Notes under the pieces: model-generated | What the model was told of the DNA's origin: nothing | The model's database searches: none | The model's input: the letters and a program-made list of their open reading frames with translations, nothing else | Program-made: the position numbers and the translations under genes | Shown: positions 24,301 to 32,865 of the stretch, in pieces | Layout of the letters: each line of letters opens with the position of its first letter | How positions within the stretch are numbered: the stretch's first letter is position 1 | NCBI GenBank assembly: GCA_029207755.1 | Contig: JARCOQ010000081.1 | Span: forward strand, 310,001 to 374,000 | Length of the DNA stretch: 64,000 nucleotides | Direction: 5' to 3' | DNA from: Chamaea fasciata | Lineage: Eukaryota; Chordata; Aves; Passeriformes; Sylviidae

Positions 24301-27300
24301 CCAGCAGACATCTCCTGTCTGGGCTGGCTTTCACTCCAAGGTCTAAATGGCTTCTCCTTTCTTTGCTGCTGTTTTGTTTCTAGGGCTTTTGGAGAGGTTT
24401 GCAGAGCGATCGACACTGCCACAGGAGGACAGGTAAATGTCAAGAGCCCCTGCAGATTCTGCTGCTCTCCAGGGCTTTCCTCTCTCGTGTCAGCTGTGGC
24501 TGCAGCTGTGGCTAGAGCTGTGCTGCAAAGGCACAAGAAGCACAGACTGGTGCCAGGCTGCCAGCTGCATTTGGGGCAGTCTTTGTCCTGCTCAGCTGCC
24601 AGAAGGAAAGCAAGGAGGGCAGCGGTTCCTTTCAGAGAAGGACGCTCTCCCTGGCTCTCAATTGCTCCAACAAAGGGGCATCTCACTGCTCTCTGGGGCT
24701 ACGGCTTCAGAGTCCTGAATTCTCATTTCTGGCTGCCAGCAAATTCATCTGAATGTTCCTGGCAGTTCCTTAGGCACCTGCAGTGCTGCAGTTGGGAACT
24801 GCATGTAGGGGAGAGATCTGCAAGGCGTCCCTAAAAGCCCCAAGCCCTGCCTAGGTCCCGAGATGTATCCACAGAGTACCAAGGCACGCATTTCTTCCTC
24901 TGAAGTACGGACAGAGAAACAGAGTGTGTGCTCAGAGCTTTGGGGGGTGAGAGTTGAGACACCATTTTTAACAAGTGGACAAGGCAAATTGTGGTCAGTG
25001 GCCACGTGTCCTGGAACTGGCCCCCAAAGGAGCAATGAGCTGTAGGAATGTCAGTTCCTAATTACTCCTTTGTCTAATCGCAAGGCACTTTGGCAGAGCT
25101 CACCTGTGGCATTGCAAAATCACTCGCTCCACGTGTGTTGTGGTCTCATTCCACCAGCTTCTAAAGTTACTGATTTTCTGTGTCATTCTAGGTGGCCATC
25201 AAGAAAATCAATCTTCAAGGACTGAACAGGAATCAACAAGCGCTTAATGAAATCATGGTCATGAAGAAGAATAAGAGTCCCCACGTTGTGGATTATTTAG
25301 ACAGGTGAGTGGTCATGGTCTCTTCCCATGAAGGTTTGTTTCCATAGTAAAAGCATGCGAGGTTAAAACCCCACTTTGGACACTGGCAGAAAATAGAGCT
25401 GTTAATAACCAGTTAATTATTATTTCTCTACTCATCTCCAATGGATGGGAAGAGAGTGTACTTTGCCTGCATGTGTCTTCCCTGGCTTTCAAACACTGAG
25501 TTGGAACATTGGCCAAAAACCTGAATCAACCCTCCCATACTAAGTCAATACCTTGTAAGCTCACTGCCTCCATGTTGTCTCAGGATTGATTTTTTCAAGT
25601 TTCTTCAATGCTGATGAAGCATGCTAGAGAGGATTTCCCTTGGATTGTTGCCCCTCTTTTCCAGGGCTGGCCATGCCAGGAACACTAGGTGCTCCTTTCC
25701 AGAAATACCATGCGGGACAGGTTTTTCATCTTGGCTGATACTAAACTGTACTTTTGGCTTGCTGGCCATCTAAAATATCTCCTTTCTCACAGATGTGCTG
25801 TTCTCCTTGAGACTGCACAGACTGCAAACAATGCACAGCCTGGAGGGCATGTCTATTCCTTGAATTCTGTCCTTGTCACAAAGGGACCCGGAAACAAGAA
25901 TCAAGCAAAGAAACCAATGTAGGCATGTTCATCTGCATGGCCTTGTTCCCTTCTTTCAGCTACCTTGTGCTCGACGAACTCTGGCTGGTGATGGAGTACA
26001 TGGATGGAGGCTCTCTGGATGATGTCATCGCTGAGGTTCGCATATGTGAACACCACGTGGCAACCATCAGTCGAGAGGTGAGGGATCCCATCTGTGCATC
26101 CCAGGGCTTGGGCAGTATTGTCTGGGAAAGGGGCTCAGGACAGGAGCGATTCCGTGAGCCAGGCTTTGTTTCTGTGTGGCTGATATGCTCTGGGCAAGCA
26201 AGAGCATCTCAAGCGAACTGCCTGCCAGTGCCCCTGCACTCACTGGACTCTGTTCTTGTCCTCTTCTCTCCTGCTGTTGCACTTTCAGTCTGGCTCTTGT
26301 ATTTGCTCTTCTCCATCTTGCCTCTCTAAACTTTGGCCTGTCTGCACTGCATTCCTTGCCTGTAAAAGCAAAGGTGGGGGTGGCACTGTTTGAAAGGAGC
26401 AGCAAAGAAGAGAGACTCATTTCTCTGAGTCCTCAGCTGGAAAGGTTAGCAGTGCAGCCAGAGTGCTCTGTACTTCTGAGCACATGCACTGCAGCAGCAG
26501 TCATCCTGGCTGGTTTGCAGGGCAGAGTCTACACCAGCAGTTGCTGTTGCTCTTTGGCAAGCTGATATGCCTTTCTTTAGAAAGGTCCTGCCCTGCCTGT
26601 GTTGGAGCAGCGAGCTCTTGCCCTCAATGGCACTGTCTTCTGCCATTACTCCCCATTCCCCTGCAGAGGGAATCTTGGAGAGCTCTTTCCTTTCTTGTGT
26701 GATGAAATCACATCACTGATTTTTGCCCTCCTGTTTCTGGTTTCTCTCTCAGTGCCTGCAAGGACTGCATTTTCTCCATTCCAACCACGTGATACACCGA
26801 GATGTGAAGAGCCTCAACATCCTCCTCAAAACGGATGGCTCTGTCAAGCTGGGTCAGTATATTCTTGGGCAGGTGCAGCATTCCAGGGATATGTGGGCTG
26901 TGGGGCTGCTTTTGAGTGAGTGCCAGCCCCCCCCAAACGGTGCTGGTGGCAGTGCAGGGAGCCTGTTGTGAGCTGACCACGCTGTGGCAACGTGCACAGA
27001 CCTATGGCAAGGATCGAGCCGTGCACAGTGGCATTGCTCTGTGTGTGTCCCTTCCAGAGGGAGGGGGCTACAAGTCTAAAGCTTCAGGGGAACAAAAGAC
27101 ACTGCTGGAGGCCGTGTAAAAAATGTGGGGATTTTTGAAGCAGCCAATGCCATATTTCCTTGGCTAAAGTCCTGAGGAAACAGAGCAGGGAGAGTTGTCC
27201 AGGAGATTCAGCAGCACATTCTCCAACTTCAACTGGGCAATTCTTTTCCTTGCTTTCCTAATTGCACAGGATTCAAATCAAAACCTTCTTTTGCTCTCTC

Positions 27301-29093
27301 CCCAGCTGATTTTGGCCTCTCTGCTCAACTCACCCCTGAGCAGAGTAGACGGAGCTCGGCGACCGGGACTGCTTGGTGGATGGCGCCTGAAATTGCAAAA
27401 GCTGAGTCCTATGGCCCCAAAGCAGACATCTGGTCTTTTGGAATTGTGGGCATTGAAATGGTGGAAGGAGAACCTCCTTACGGGAATAAAGGTCCTCTCA
27501 TGGTAAGGTGTAAATACTCTCTGATCCCGCTGTCTTTCTCCCCCATCCCACGTTCCGTGTGCCATTGGACAAAATGCCATTGCCATCTGCTGGAACTACT
27601 TCCACCACGGTCCCTTTCTGAAAATGTCCCTGCAGCACAACAGCATCTGCTGGGGTTTTGGTTGCATCCGTGGGGGAACTCAAGCCTTAGCCCAGGCAAA
27701 CAATCTCCCTTCTCAGGCAACATTGGGCTTTGGCTTAGAAGTCGTTCCAGCTCTTTTGGCTGTGTAGATGGCCCTACTAACAGGAAACAAGCATCTTAGA
27801 GCTGCTGTTATCTTTCCTGAAATGAAGGAAAGAAACCCAAACCCAACCAAGTTTCTAAAGCAGTGGTTTGGAGAGAAGTGTACCCCCATTCTTCTCACAG
27901 GGAAACTTGCCTTAACTGAGGGATTTCCTTTCTTTACTTTTAATTACCATTGTTTTCAAGAACCAAGGAAAAAGCTTGATGACTTTTATAGCAGCTGTGC
28001 TTAAGGGACCAACAAGTGCTGCAGAGATGCTTTTCATGTCATACTCCTTGGAAATACTAGAGTGAGTTAGTAGAGCAAAGTCCCTCTTCCAACTAGCCTG
28101 TCAAGCTGGTCAGGTGAATCCTCAGAGAGGCAAAGGTGCTTTTGCTGATGTAGTTTCCACTAAGGAGGTCAGTCAATGAAATCAGCTGCCAGGGCAAGAT
28201 CTGCTGGATGCTGGAAAAGCTGTGACTGCATCAGGCTTTGGGTTTTGTTGGTCCAGGAAAGTCATCTCTGCCTCTGTGCCACAGCAGAAACTGCCACTGC
28301 AGAGTGCAGCTGAAACAATGGGATCTGGGAGAGCAGTTCCAGATGTGAAAGAAGCAGCTGAGAGACTCGTCTTTCCTTTTCTCCAGGCTCGATTCCTGAT
28401 AGCCACCAAAGGGATCCCAGAGCTGCAGCAGCCCAAGCTCCTCTCCCCTTTGCTGCGTGACTTCCTGAGCTGCTGCCTGCAGAGAGACGAGGAGCGGCGC
28501 TGGTCTGCCAAGGAGCTGCTGCAGGTAAAATGCCAAGGGGCTGCAGGGGAAACAGTGTCCCAGGGACGGGCTCCTCCTGCACTGAACTGCCAGGCATCAG
28601 ATGAGCCTCGTCCTCCTCACCTCCACTCTTGGTGCTGTTCAAATGAGAACAGCCAGGAATCCTAGACTGGGCTGGGCTGGCAGGGACCTGTAAGGGTCAT
28701 CTGGTCCAAGTGCCCTGCAATGAGCAGGGGCGTCTTTCAAGAGATCAGGATGGTCAGATCTGAAATATTTCCAGGCCTGGGAGCATTTAGCAGCTCTTGC
28801 AGTAAGCTGTGCCACTGTTGTCCCACTGTTGCTCCCTAGACCTACTCTGACTCAATCCCCATTTTCATTGAAAAAAAGATTACCCTGCCTTTGGGGCTCT
28901 TAGCTTGGAAAGTAATGGTTCATTCTTGGCTTTTTTGTTTTCCTTTGTGCAGCATCCATTTGTAACATCGGCCAAGCCTACATCCAGCCTGGTGCCACTC
29001 ATCCTTACCTTTAAGAGGTGGAAGGAGTTGACAGGAATGGACCAGTCACTTAAAAACTTTTTCTTCCATCACCAGCATTGTAGTGGATTGTAG
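18271..29093 (+). CDS. PAK3-like serine/threonine kinase, complete 14-exon copy
   Basis: A p21-activated-kinase-type protein kinase, predicted to transfer phosphate from ATP to Ser/Thr of protein substrates. Exons: 18271-18349, 18730-18767, 19207-19329, 20317-20670, 21096-21263 (or to 21290), 21606-21780, 23774-23837, 24384-24432, 25192-25304, 25960-26077, 26753-26852, 27306-27502, 28387-28524, 28953-29093. All phases join to one frame of about 618 codons. The kinase domain (about 325-580) has a Gly loop GRGAFGEV (332-339), VAIK Lys354, Glu370, HRD Asp444, DFG Asp462 and APE Glu489, and ends with the PAK-type AKELLQHPF. The N-terminal 312 residues show no CRIB motif; they have a hydrophobic start, a Pro-rich exon, a charged coiled coil (148-198) and an acidic stretch before the kinase. 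The family is expanded in songbirds. Kinase exons are sure; exons 1-5 are inferred from splice consensus and phase. Confidence 0.85.
18730..18767 (+). CDS. PAK-like copy R, exon 2
   Basis: A 38-nt exon with acceptor CACTGCAG and donor GAG|GTGAGT. With the phase-1 nucleotide of exon 1 it reads [13 protein letters not shown] and ends in phase 0. The small size and matched phase support it; the function of the segment is unknown. Confidence 0.55.
19207..19329 (+). CDS. PAK-like copy R, exon 3: Pro/Ala/Glu-rich linker
   Basis: 41 codons, phase 0 to phase 0, with acceptor TCCACAG and donor CCA|GTAAGT. It reads from IPEPRADSP to TPQPELSQP, a low-complexity, probably disordered linker. Silent and replacement differences from the left copy are both present. 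Confidence 0.6.
20317..20670 (+). CDS. PAK-like copy R, exon 4: charged coiled-coil
   Basis: 118 codons, acceptor TTGTACAG, donor CAA|GTGAGT. The first part begins [17 protein letters not shown] and turns basic (RRKSRED). The second part (protein 148-198) is rich in Glu/Lys/Leu in a heptad-like pattern, consistent with a coiled coil. A 60-nt in-frame piece (20458-20517) between the two looks like an internal segment with a GTAAGC at its start and a pyrimidine tract ending in GG, not AG, at its end. It is too short for a normal intron, so the exon is drawn as continuous. Confidence 0.6.
21096..21263 (+). CDS. PAK-like copy R, exon 5: charged segment
   Basis: The acceptor is TTTGACTTGAG. The frame stays open to a TGA ending at 21407. 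Two phase-0 donors are possible: after AAG at 21263 (GTAGAA) or after CAA at 21290 (GTGTGT). Both are weak, so the end is uncertain. The frame contains two related pieces, [11 protein letters not shown] and [11 protein letters not shown]; the second lies beyond both donors, in the open frame to 21407. Confidence 0.45.
21606..21780 (+). CDS. PAK-like copy R, exon 6: Ser/Ala-rich and acidic pre-kinase segment
   Basis: 58 codons plus one nucleotide, acceptor TTGTCTCAG, donor CTCCTGA|GTATGT. It starts [13 protein letters not shown] and ends in the acidic run [13 protein letters not shown]. Classical PAKs also carry an acidic stretch (EDDDDDE) ahead of the kinase domain. The phase joins exactly to exon 7 (A|GG = Arg). 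Confidence 0.7.
23774..23837 (+). CDS. PAK-like copy R, exon 7: kinase start and first half of Gly loop
   Basis: 64 nt, acceptor TTTCCCTCAG, donor GAGG|GTGAGT. It reads [20 protein letters not shown] to the Arg-Gly of the glycine loop. The PAK equivalent is the DPKKKYTRFEKIGQG segment, so the exon boundary inside the loop fits the family. Confidence 0.85.
24384..24432 (+). CDS. PAK-like copy R, exon 8: glycine loop end
   Basis: 49 nt, acceptor TTGTTTCTAG, donor GACAG|GTAAAT. Reads [16 protein letters not shown], matching the SGTVYTALDIATGQE region of PAKs. The left copy has Asn and Arg in place of Asp344 and Gly349. Confidence 0.88.
25192..25304 (+). CDS. PAK-like copy R, exon 9: catalytic Lys and alpha-C helix
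   Basis: 113 nt, acceptor GTCATTCTAG, donor GACAG|GTGAGT. Reads [16 protein letters not shown] and on to [19 protein letters not shown]. It contains the ATP-binding Lys354 and alpha-C Glu370. This is the last exon inside the inverted repeat and is identical in the left copy. Confidence 0.93.
25960..26077 (+). CDS. PAK-like copy R, exon 10: hinge region
   Basis: 118 nt, acceptor TTCTTTCAG, donor GAGAG|GTGAGG. Reads [20 protein letters not shown] and on to HHVATISRE. The Met in VMEY is the gatekeeper and GGSLDDV matches GGSLTDV of PAKs. Confidence 0.94.
26753..26852 (+). CDS. PAK-like copy R, exon 11: catalytic loop
   Basis: 100 nt, acceptor TTTCTCTCTCAG, donor CTGG|GTCAGT. Reads [20 protein letters not shown] followed by [13 protein letters not shown]. 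Catalytic Asp444, Lys446 and Asn449 are all kept; PAKs usually have SDN where this copy has SLN. Confidence 0.94.
27306..27502 (+). CDS. PAK-like copy R, exon 12: activation segment to APE and DIWS
   Basis: 197 nt, acceptor CTCTCCCCAG, donor ATG|GTAAGG. Starts [20 protein letters not shown] and continues to [20 protein letters not shown] and [15 protein letters not shown]. The activation-loop Thr of PAKs (RSTMVGT) is Ser478 here (RSSATGT). Confidence 0.94.
28387..28524 (+). CDS. PAK-like copy R, exon 13: C-lobe
   Basis: 46 codons, phase 0, acceptor CTTTTCTCCAG, donor CAG|GTAAAA. Reads [20 protein letters not shown] to [18 protein letters not shown], a clear match to the PAK LIATNGTPELQNPE...SAKELLQ region. 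Confidence 0.94.
28660..28840 (-). mobile_element. CR1 LINE 3' fragment in the last intron of the PAK-like gene
   Basis: Matches the reverse complement of the CR1 3' end as known in birds: GGCAGGGACCTGTAAGGGTCATCTGGTCCAAGTGCCCTGCAATGAGCAGGGGCGTCTT is recognisable in parts (for example GGTCATCTGGTCCAAG and TGCAATGAGCAGGG), followed by a decayed CCAGGCCTGGGAGCATTTAG region. 5'-truncated, non-coding. Confidence 0.85.
28953..29093 (+). CDS. PAK-like copy R, exon 14: C-terminus and stop
   Basis: Acceptor CTTTGTGCAG. Reads [20 protein letters not shown], then a variable tail ending [11 protein letters not shown] and TAG at 29091-29093. PAKs have HPFLKLAKPLSSLTPLI at this place; the tail beyond LTF differs. 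Confidence 0.92.
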   Translation, partial: HPFVTSAKPTSSLVPLILTFKRWKELTGMDQSLKNFFFHHQHCSGL

Positions 29094-29144
29094 AGTAGGA
29101 TTTTAGCCTAGGATTGTAGGGTAGTATTTTGGCCTAGGATTGTA

Positions 29145-29150
29145 AATAAA
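29145..29150 (+). terminator. Poly(A) signal AATAAA of the PAK-like gene
   Basis: A canonical AATAAA, 51 nt after the stop codon, in a short 3' UTR that contains a near-duplicate GGATTGTAGGGTAGTATTTTGG / GGATTGTA motif pair. Confidence 0.75.
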
Positions 29151-31949
29151 GTTTCTGAAACCTCAAGTCATTTTGAAGATTGTCCTCCTTCTGAGCCTGT
29201 GAGAATGCTCAACATTTCCTTCTGAACTGTCCATTTTTGCTTAGAGGTGGAAAGTGACATTGATGCCTTCTTTGGTACGGTTTGAAGGGGGAGTAGGCTC
29301 TTCTTTCGTCATGCTCTCCGGACCGCAGTGCCTTTGGAATATGGCCCAGGGGCTGGGTTTTACCCAGCTGTGGCACTTGTGTTTGAGGCAGAAAGGGCAG
29401 TGGCATTTGCAGGCAGAACCAAAGGACGAGTGGGGCAGCCCAAATACCCTGTGCAGATGCAGGCCTTGAGCTCTGACTCGAGAGCATTTGGGTTGCTGCC
29501 ACTTGCATTTGTATCCCTAAGTGCAATCTCTTTGTCTGGGGGAGAGTTTTGCCCAAGTGAGACAGCAGAAAGATCAGGGAGGCTGCTGGGAAAGGCGCAG
29601 AGCTGGTGCAGAGCTGTCAGCGGCTGCAGGGTGAGCCCAGGCCCCGCCTTGCCCAGGCTGGAGCCCCAGCAGAGCCCTGGCAGAGCCCGGAGCAGCCTGA
29701 GCCGGGGCAGAGGCAGCTGCAAGGAGGCCCTTGGAGCTGCAAGAGGCAGCAGCCCAGCCCTGGGTGCCTCTTGGGGGCCCCGGGCGAATCCTGCGCTCTC
29801 AGAGCCCAGCTGGCAGCCGGCTGCTCCCGAGGGGAAGCGTGGCCGTGCTGGGCACAGCACAGACCGGTGGCATCGGCCGTCCGGAGCGTGCACAGGAGCA
29901 GAGAAAGGCAAACCACAGCCGAGGGCTGCAGGCCTGGCTGAGGATTGCCACCCTTGTGCCGGCTGCCCTCTAACTCCTGGCCAAGGCGAGCAGTGTGTGC
30001 AGCGCTCTGGGCACAGGGGAGTGAGCCGGGCTGCTCCGCAGGCTCCGGCACAGGGCAGCCTCCTTCAGGCACGGCGCTTCTGCCGGGGGAAGCGAGGCCA
30101 GCGGCAGGCAGGGACAGCTTGTCAGGTCACATCTGCAGGAGCCGGGGCCTCACGCGGCTCTGGGAGGAAGCGCCTGCAGTGCTGGAGTTGTGCACTGAGC
30201 CAGAGCAAAGGGGTGAAATGCAGAGTGTTCTGCAGAAATATTCCGGGGTGCCAGGCCAGCCTGCTTTGAGCTCTCAGGCACACAGCAAGCACTGTGCAAT
30301 GCAGCCCTGAGCTGCTGGGAGAGGGGTGTTAGAAAGGAGCCAACTCTTAGATGAAATTAAGTGGGGACAAAGTCCTCAAAGTCAAAGAGAACTGTTTCTG
30401 AGGAAGGATTCACCTGAGCTGGGTGTGTATCTCCCTCTCCCAAGAGCCAAACACACACAACACACACACAGAAAATGCTGCTTTTTACTGCCTTTCCCAG
30501 CCCAGGGTGAACCGTGTCCCCTTTCCCTTTGGCTGGGTAAAAGGAAACTTGTATTCTGTCCCCACCGCCTCCTTTTCTGTCCCCTCCCCTCTTACCCTAC
30601 TTCCCTTTTGGTCTGGTCTTCAAGTTGGCCCCTCTCCCAGCTCACAGCAACACCCAACGAATTAACTAGAACAAATCCAAACCCTAAACAACAACACCTA
30701 GAACCAACAACTTTCCTTCTTTCTTCTAATAACCCTTCAGCTGAAGCAAAATATTACCTCCTATCTCACTGAGGGAATGGGGCTTCTGCTTGAGCAGTGA
30801 ACTGATTTGGAAGAGAGTAGAAAGGTTTCAGTAGGCAATTTGTGTTTTCTTTCTGAATTGCTGAAGGAAAGACACAATGTGGCTTCAGTCAGCAAAAACA
30901 TTTTCAAGGTGCATTGAGGAAATGCTTGTGAGCAATTCCCAGAGAAAGAAAGGGTTGAGAAAATGCTGAACTGCAACAAATAGTGGATTCCCTTCCCATT
31001 AACAGTGTTGAACCCTCTATTCCCCCAGTGCAGTGATTGATGTGTGCAAGTGGCTTCCTTAGCCTTGAGAATAGAATAGTCCTCCTAAGAATGTAGCTGG
31101 AATGCATTCAAGGGGAAAAGAGTGGTTGTAGGAGGCTCTTGAGCATCGGAAGAGAATTGCAGGAATGGGATGTTCCCCAAATGACCACCCGAGACTCTCA
31201 AGAGAGCCCTACTCTCCTGTCAGTAACTTCTGAGAAGTGATTTAAATTTGTCAACTAATTTGAGGGGATGTTTAGCCTGTGAGTTTCAGCACAGTAATGA
31301 GTAGGTCTTATTTCCATGGTTACAAATGAGTAGGTGGGATTTCTGGCTGAGCACGTGTTAGGAAAGTGATTCCCCACGCACCCAGCACTGAAATAAAGTC
31401 ATGCCTCCTTTCTCACACCGAGCTGGCACCAGGGATCGAGCCCTTCTTGGTAACTTTGATTTTAGTCACTTCTATTGAAAGGTGAAAATGAAACCGTTTC
31501 CAGCCGTTCCCCTCGGGTTTACCTTTCTGGGGGCCAAAGCTCTGTGCTGCAGGTGGCCCGCGTGTGTGCAGAGCAATGCAGCCTCCACAAAGCCCTTGGT
31601 TTCCCCACAAGTCGTCATGATTTGTTGCCAGGTGTGCCCAGCTGTGGCAGGAGAAGGAGCCCGCAGTGCAGTGGGCGCCGTGCCCTTCCCAGCCAGGGCT
31701 CTCTGGCACAGAGGAGCAGCAGCAGCACCTTTCAACCCACTCCTGCCCTGGCCTCACCTGGGACACAGAAACCTCTGGAAATCAGCACCACCTGGCCCCT
31801 TCCCAGCCTGGAGCAGCTCCTGCTGGTGGGCACATCCTGCACTTCTGCTGCTTCCGAACAGGAATCAAGGCACAGGGGGAGACGGACATACAGAGAAGCC
31901 CTGGGCTAGTGCAATAAATGGGCAAATGCATGGGGGAATGTGTTAGGAA
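29151..31949. other. Unrecognised sequence downstream of the PAK-like gene
   Basis: A GC-rich patch (29600-30150) has a long open frame of over 300 codons on plus and others on minus, with Ala/Gly/Arg/Pro-rich content typical of GC-rich non-coding DNA. 30420-30720 is pyrimidine-rich then A/C-rich. 31470-31910 has overlapping open frames on both strands. No family motif is recognised. Confidence 0.4.
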
Positions 31950-32865
31950 TCATTTCAGCTGTCATGCCAATCCTGCCTTCGCTCCTTTTCTCCCTTCACG
32001 TTTCCTGTTCTTTTCTCTCTCACATTTCCACTCCTTCCCCCTCTCGAGTCTCACAGTTTTCCTGTCATGTTTGCCGCCCAAGTTTTACTCATTTTCCCCA
32101 CCCTTTTCAGCTCCCTTTCCTCACACTTTACCTCTCACATTTCCCCACCTTCCCACTCTTACCTCCTTTTTTGTTCTCTCATGATTCTCACAATTTTTCC
32201 CTCGCTTACCCTGCCCTTTTCTCCCTTCATGCTTTTCTCCTTTCCTCAGTCATTTTTCTCGAAGTTGTCTCCTCATGTTTCTCACTTTTGCCCTCGTGTT
32301 TCCCAGCGTTTCCCTCTCCCATTTCTCCCACTTTTCCCCTCACATTTATCGTTCTTTCCCCCTCATGTCCCTAATACTTTTCTTGTGCATTTTGTGCCCT
32401 TTTTTCACTCTTGTTTCCTGCCACTTTTCCCATCAAACGTCCCACCCTTTTTTTCCTTTCATGTTTTCTGCCTTTTTCTGCCCTCTGGTTTCTCACAATG
32501 TTCCCCTCAGGATTCTCACCAGGTTCCCCTCACATTTGCAGCCTGTTTCTCTCTCTTTGCCAGCAAACTTTCTCACTCTCTTCCCCGCACATTTCCCTCC
32601 ATTTTTTCCCCTATGTGTCTCACCCTTCTCCACTCACCTTTCTTAGAATTTTCCCATCATATTTCCTGCCTTTTCCTCCTCTCACCTTCCTCTCCTATTT
32701 TCACTCACATCTTCACCATTTTCCCCTCAGTTTTCTCAGCCTTTCCCACTCAGGTTTCCTACCCTTTTCTTCCCTCACACTTCCCTCCTTTTTTCACTCC
32801 CATTTCTCACATTTGTCACCTCATGTTTTCTGCCTTTTTTCCCCCTCACATTTCTTAACCCACTG
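31950..32865. repeat. Pyrimidine-rich degenerate minisatellite (about 0.9 kb)
   Basis: Almost only C and T on the plus strand. TTTTCCCCTCACATTTC-like words recur every 20 bases or so throughout. It yields Phe/Ser/Pro-rich open frames in all plus frames, up to 263 codons, which are composition artefacts. Confidence 0.8.

Larger units (their letters stand above)
16610..25316. repeat. Right arm of the large inverted repeat
   Basis: This is the partner of 1-9047 in opposite orientation. The pairing can be followed through at least nine kinase exons, their introns and an AT-rich microsatellite. The right arm is about 350 bp shorter than the left, because a block present at about 7896-8246 on the left is missing here. 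Homology may continue to the right of 25316, but the window does not contain the matching left sequence. Confidence 0.95.

Noticed and set aside
29328..30269. Open frame of 313 codons on plus
   Set aside because: Ala/Gly/Arg/Gln-rich content, competing frames on the opposite strand and no domain; typical of GC-rich non-coding DNA.
32067..32858. Open frame of 263 codons, Phe/Ser/Pro-rich
   Set aside because: Created by the pyrimidine minisatellite; all three plus frames behave alike.
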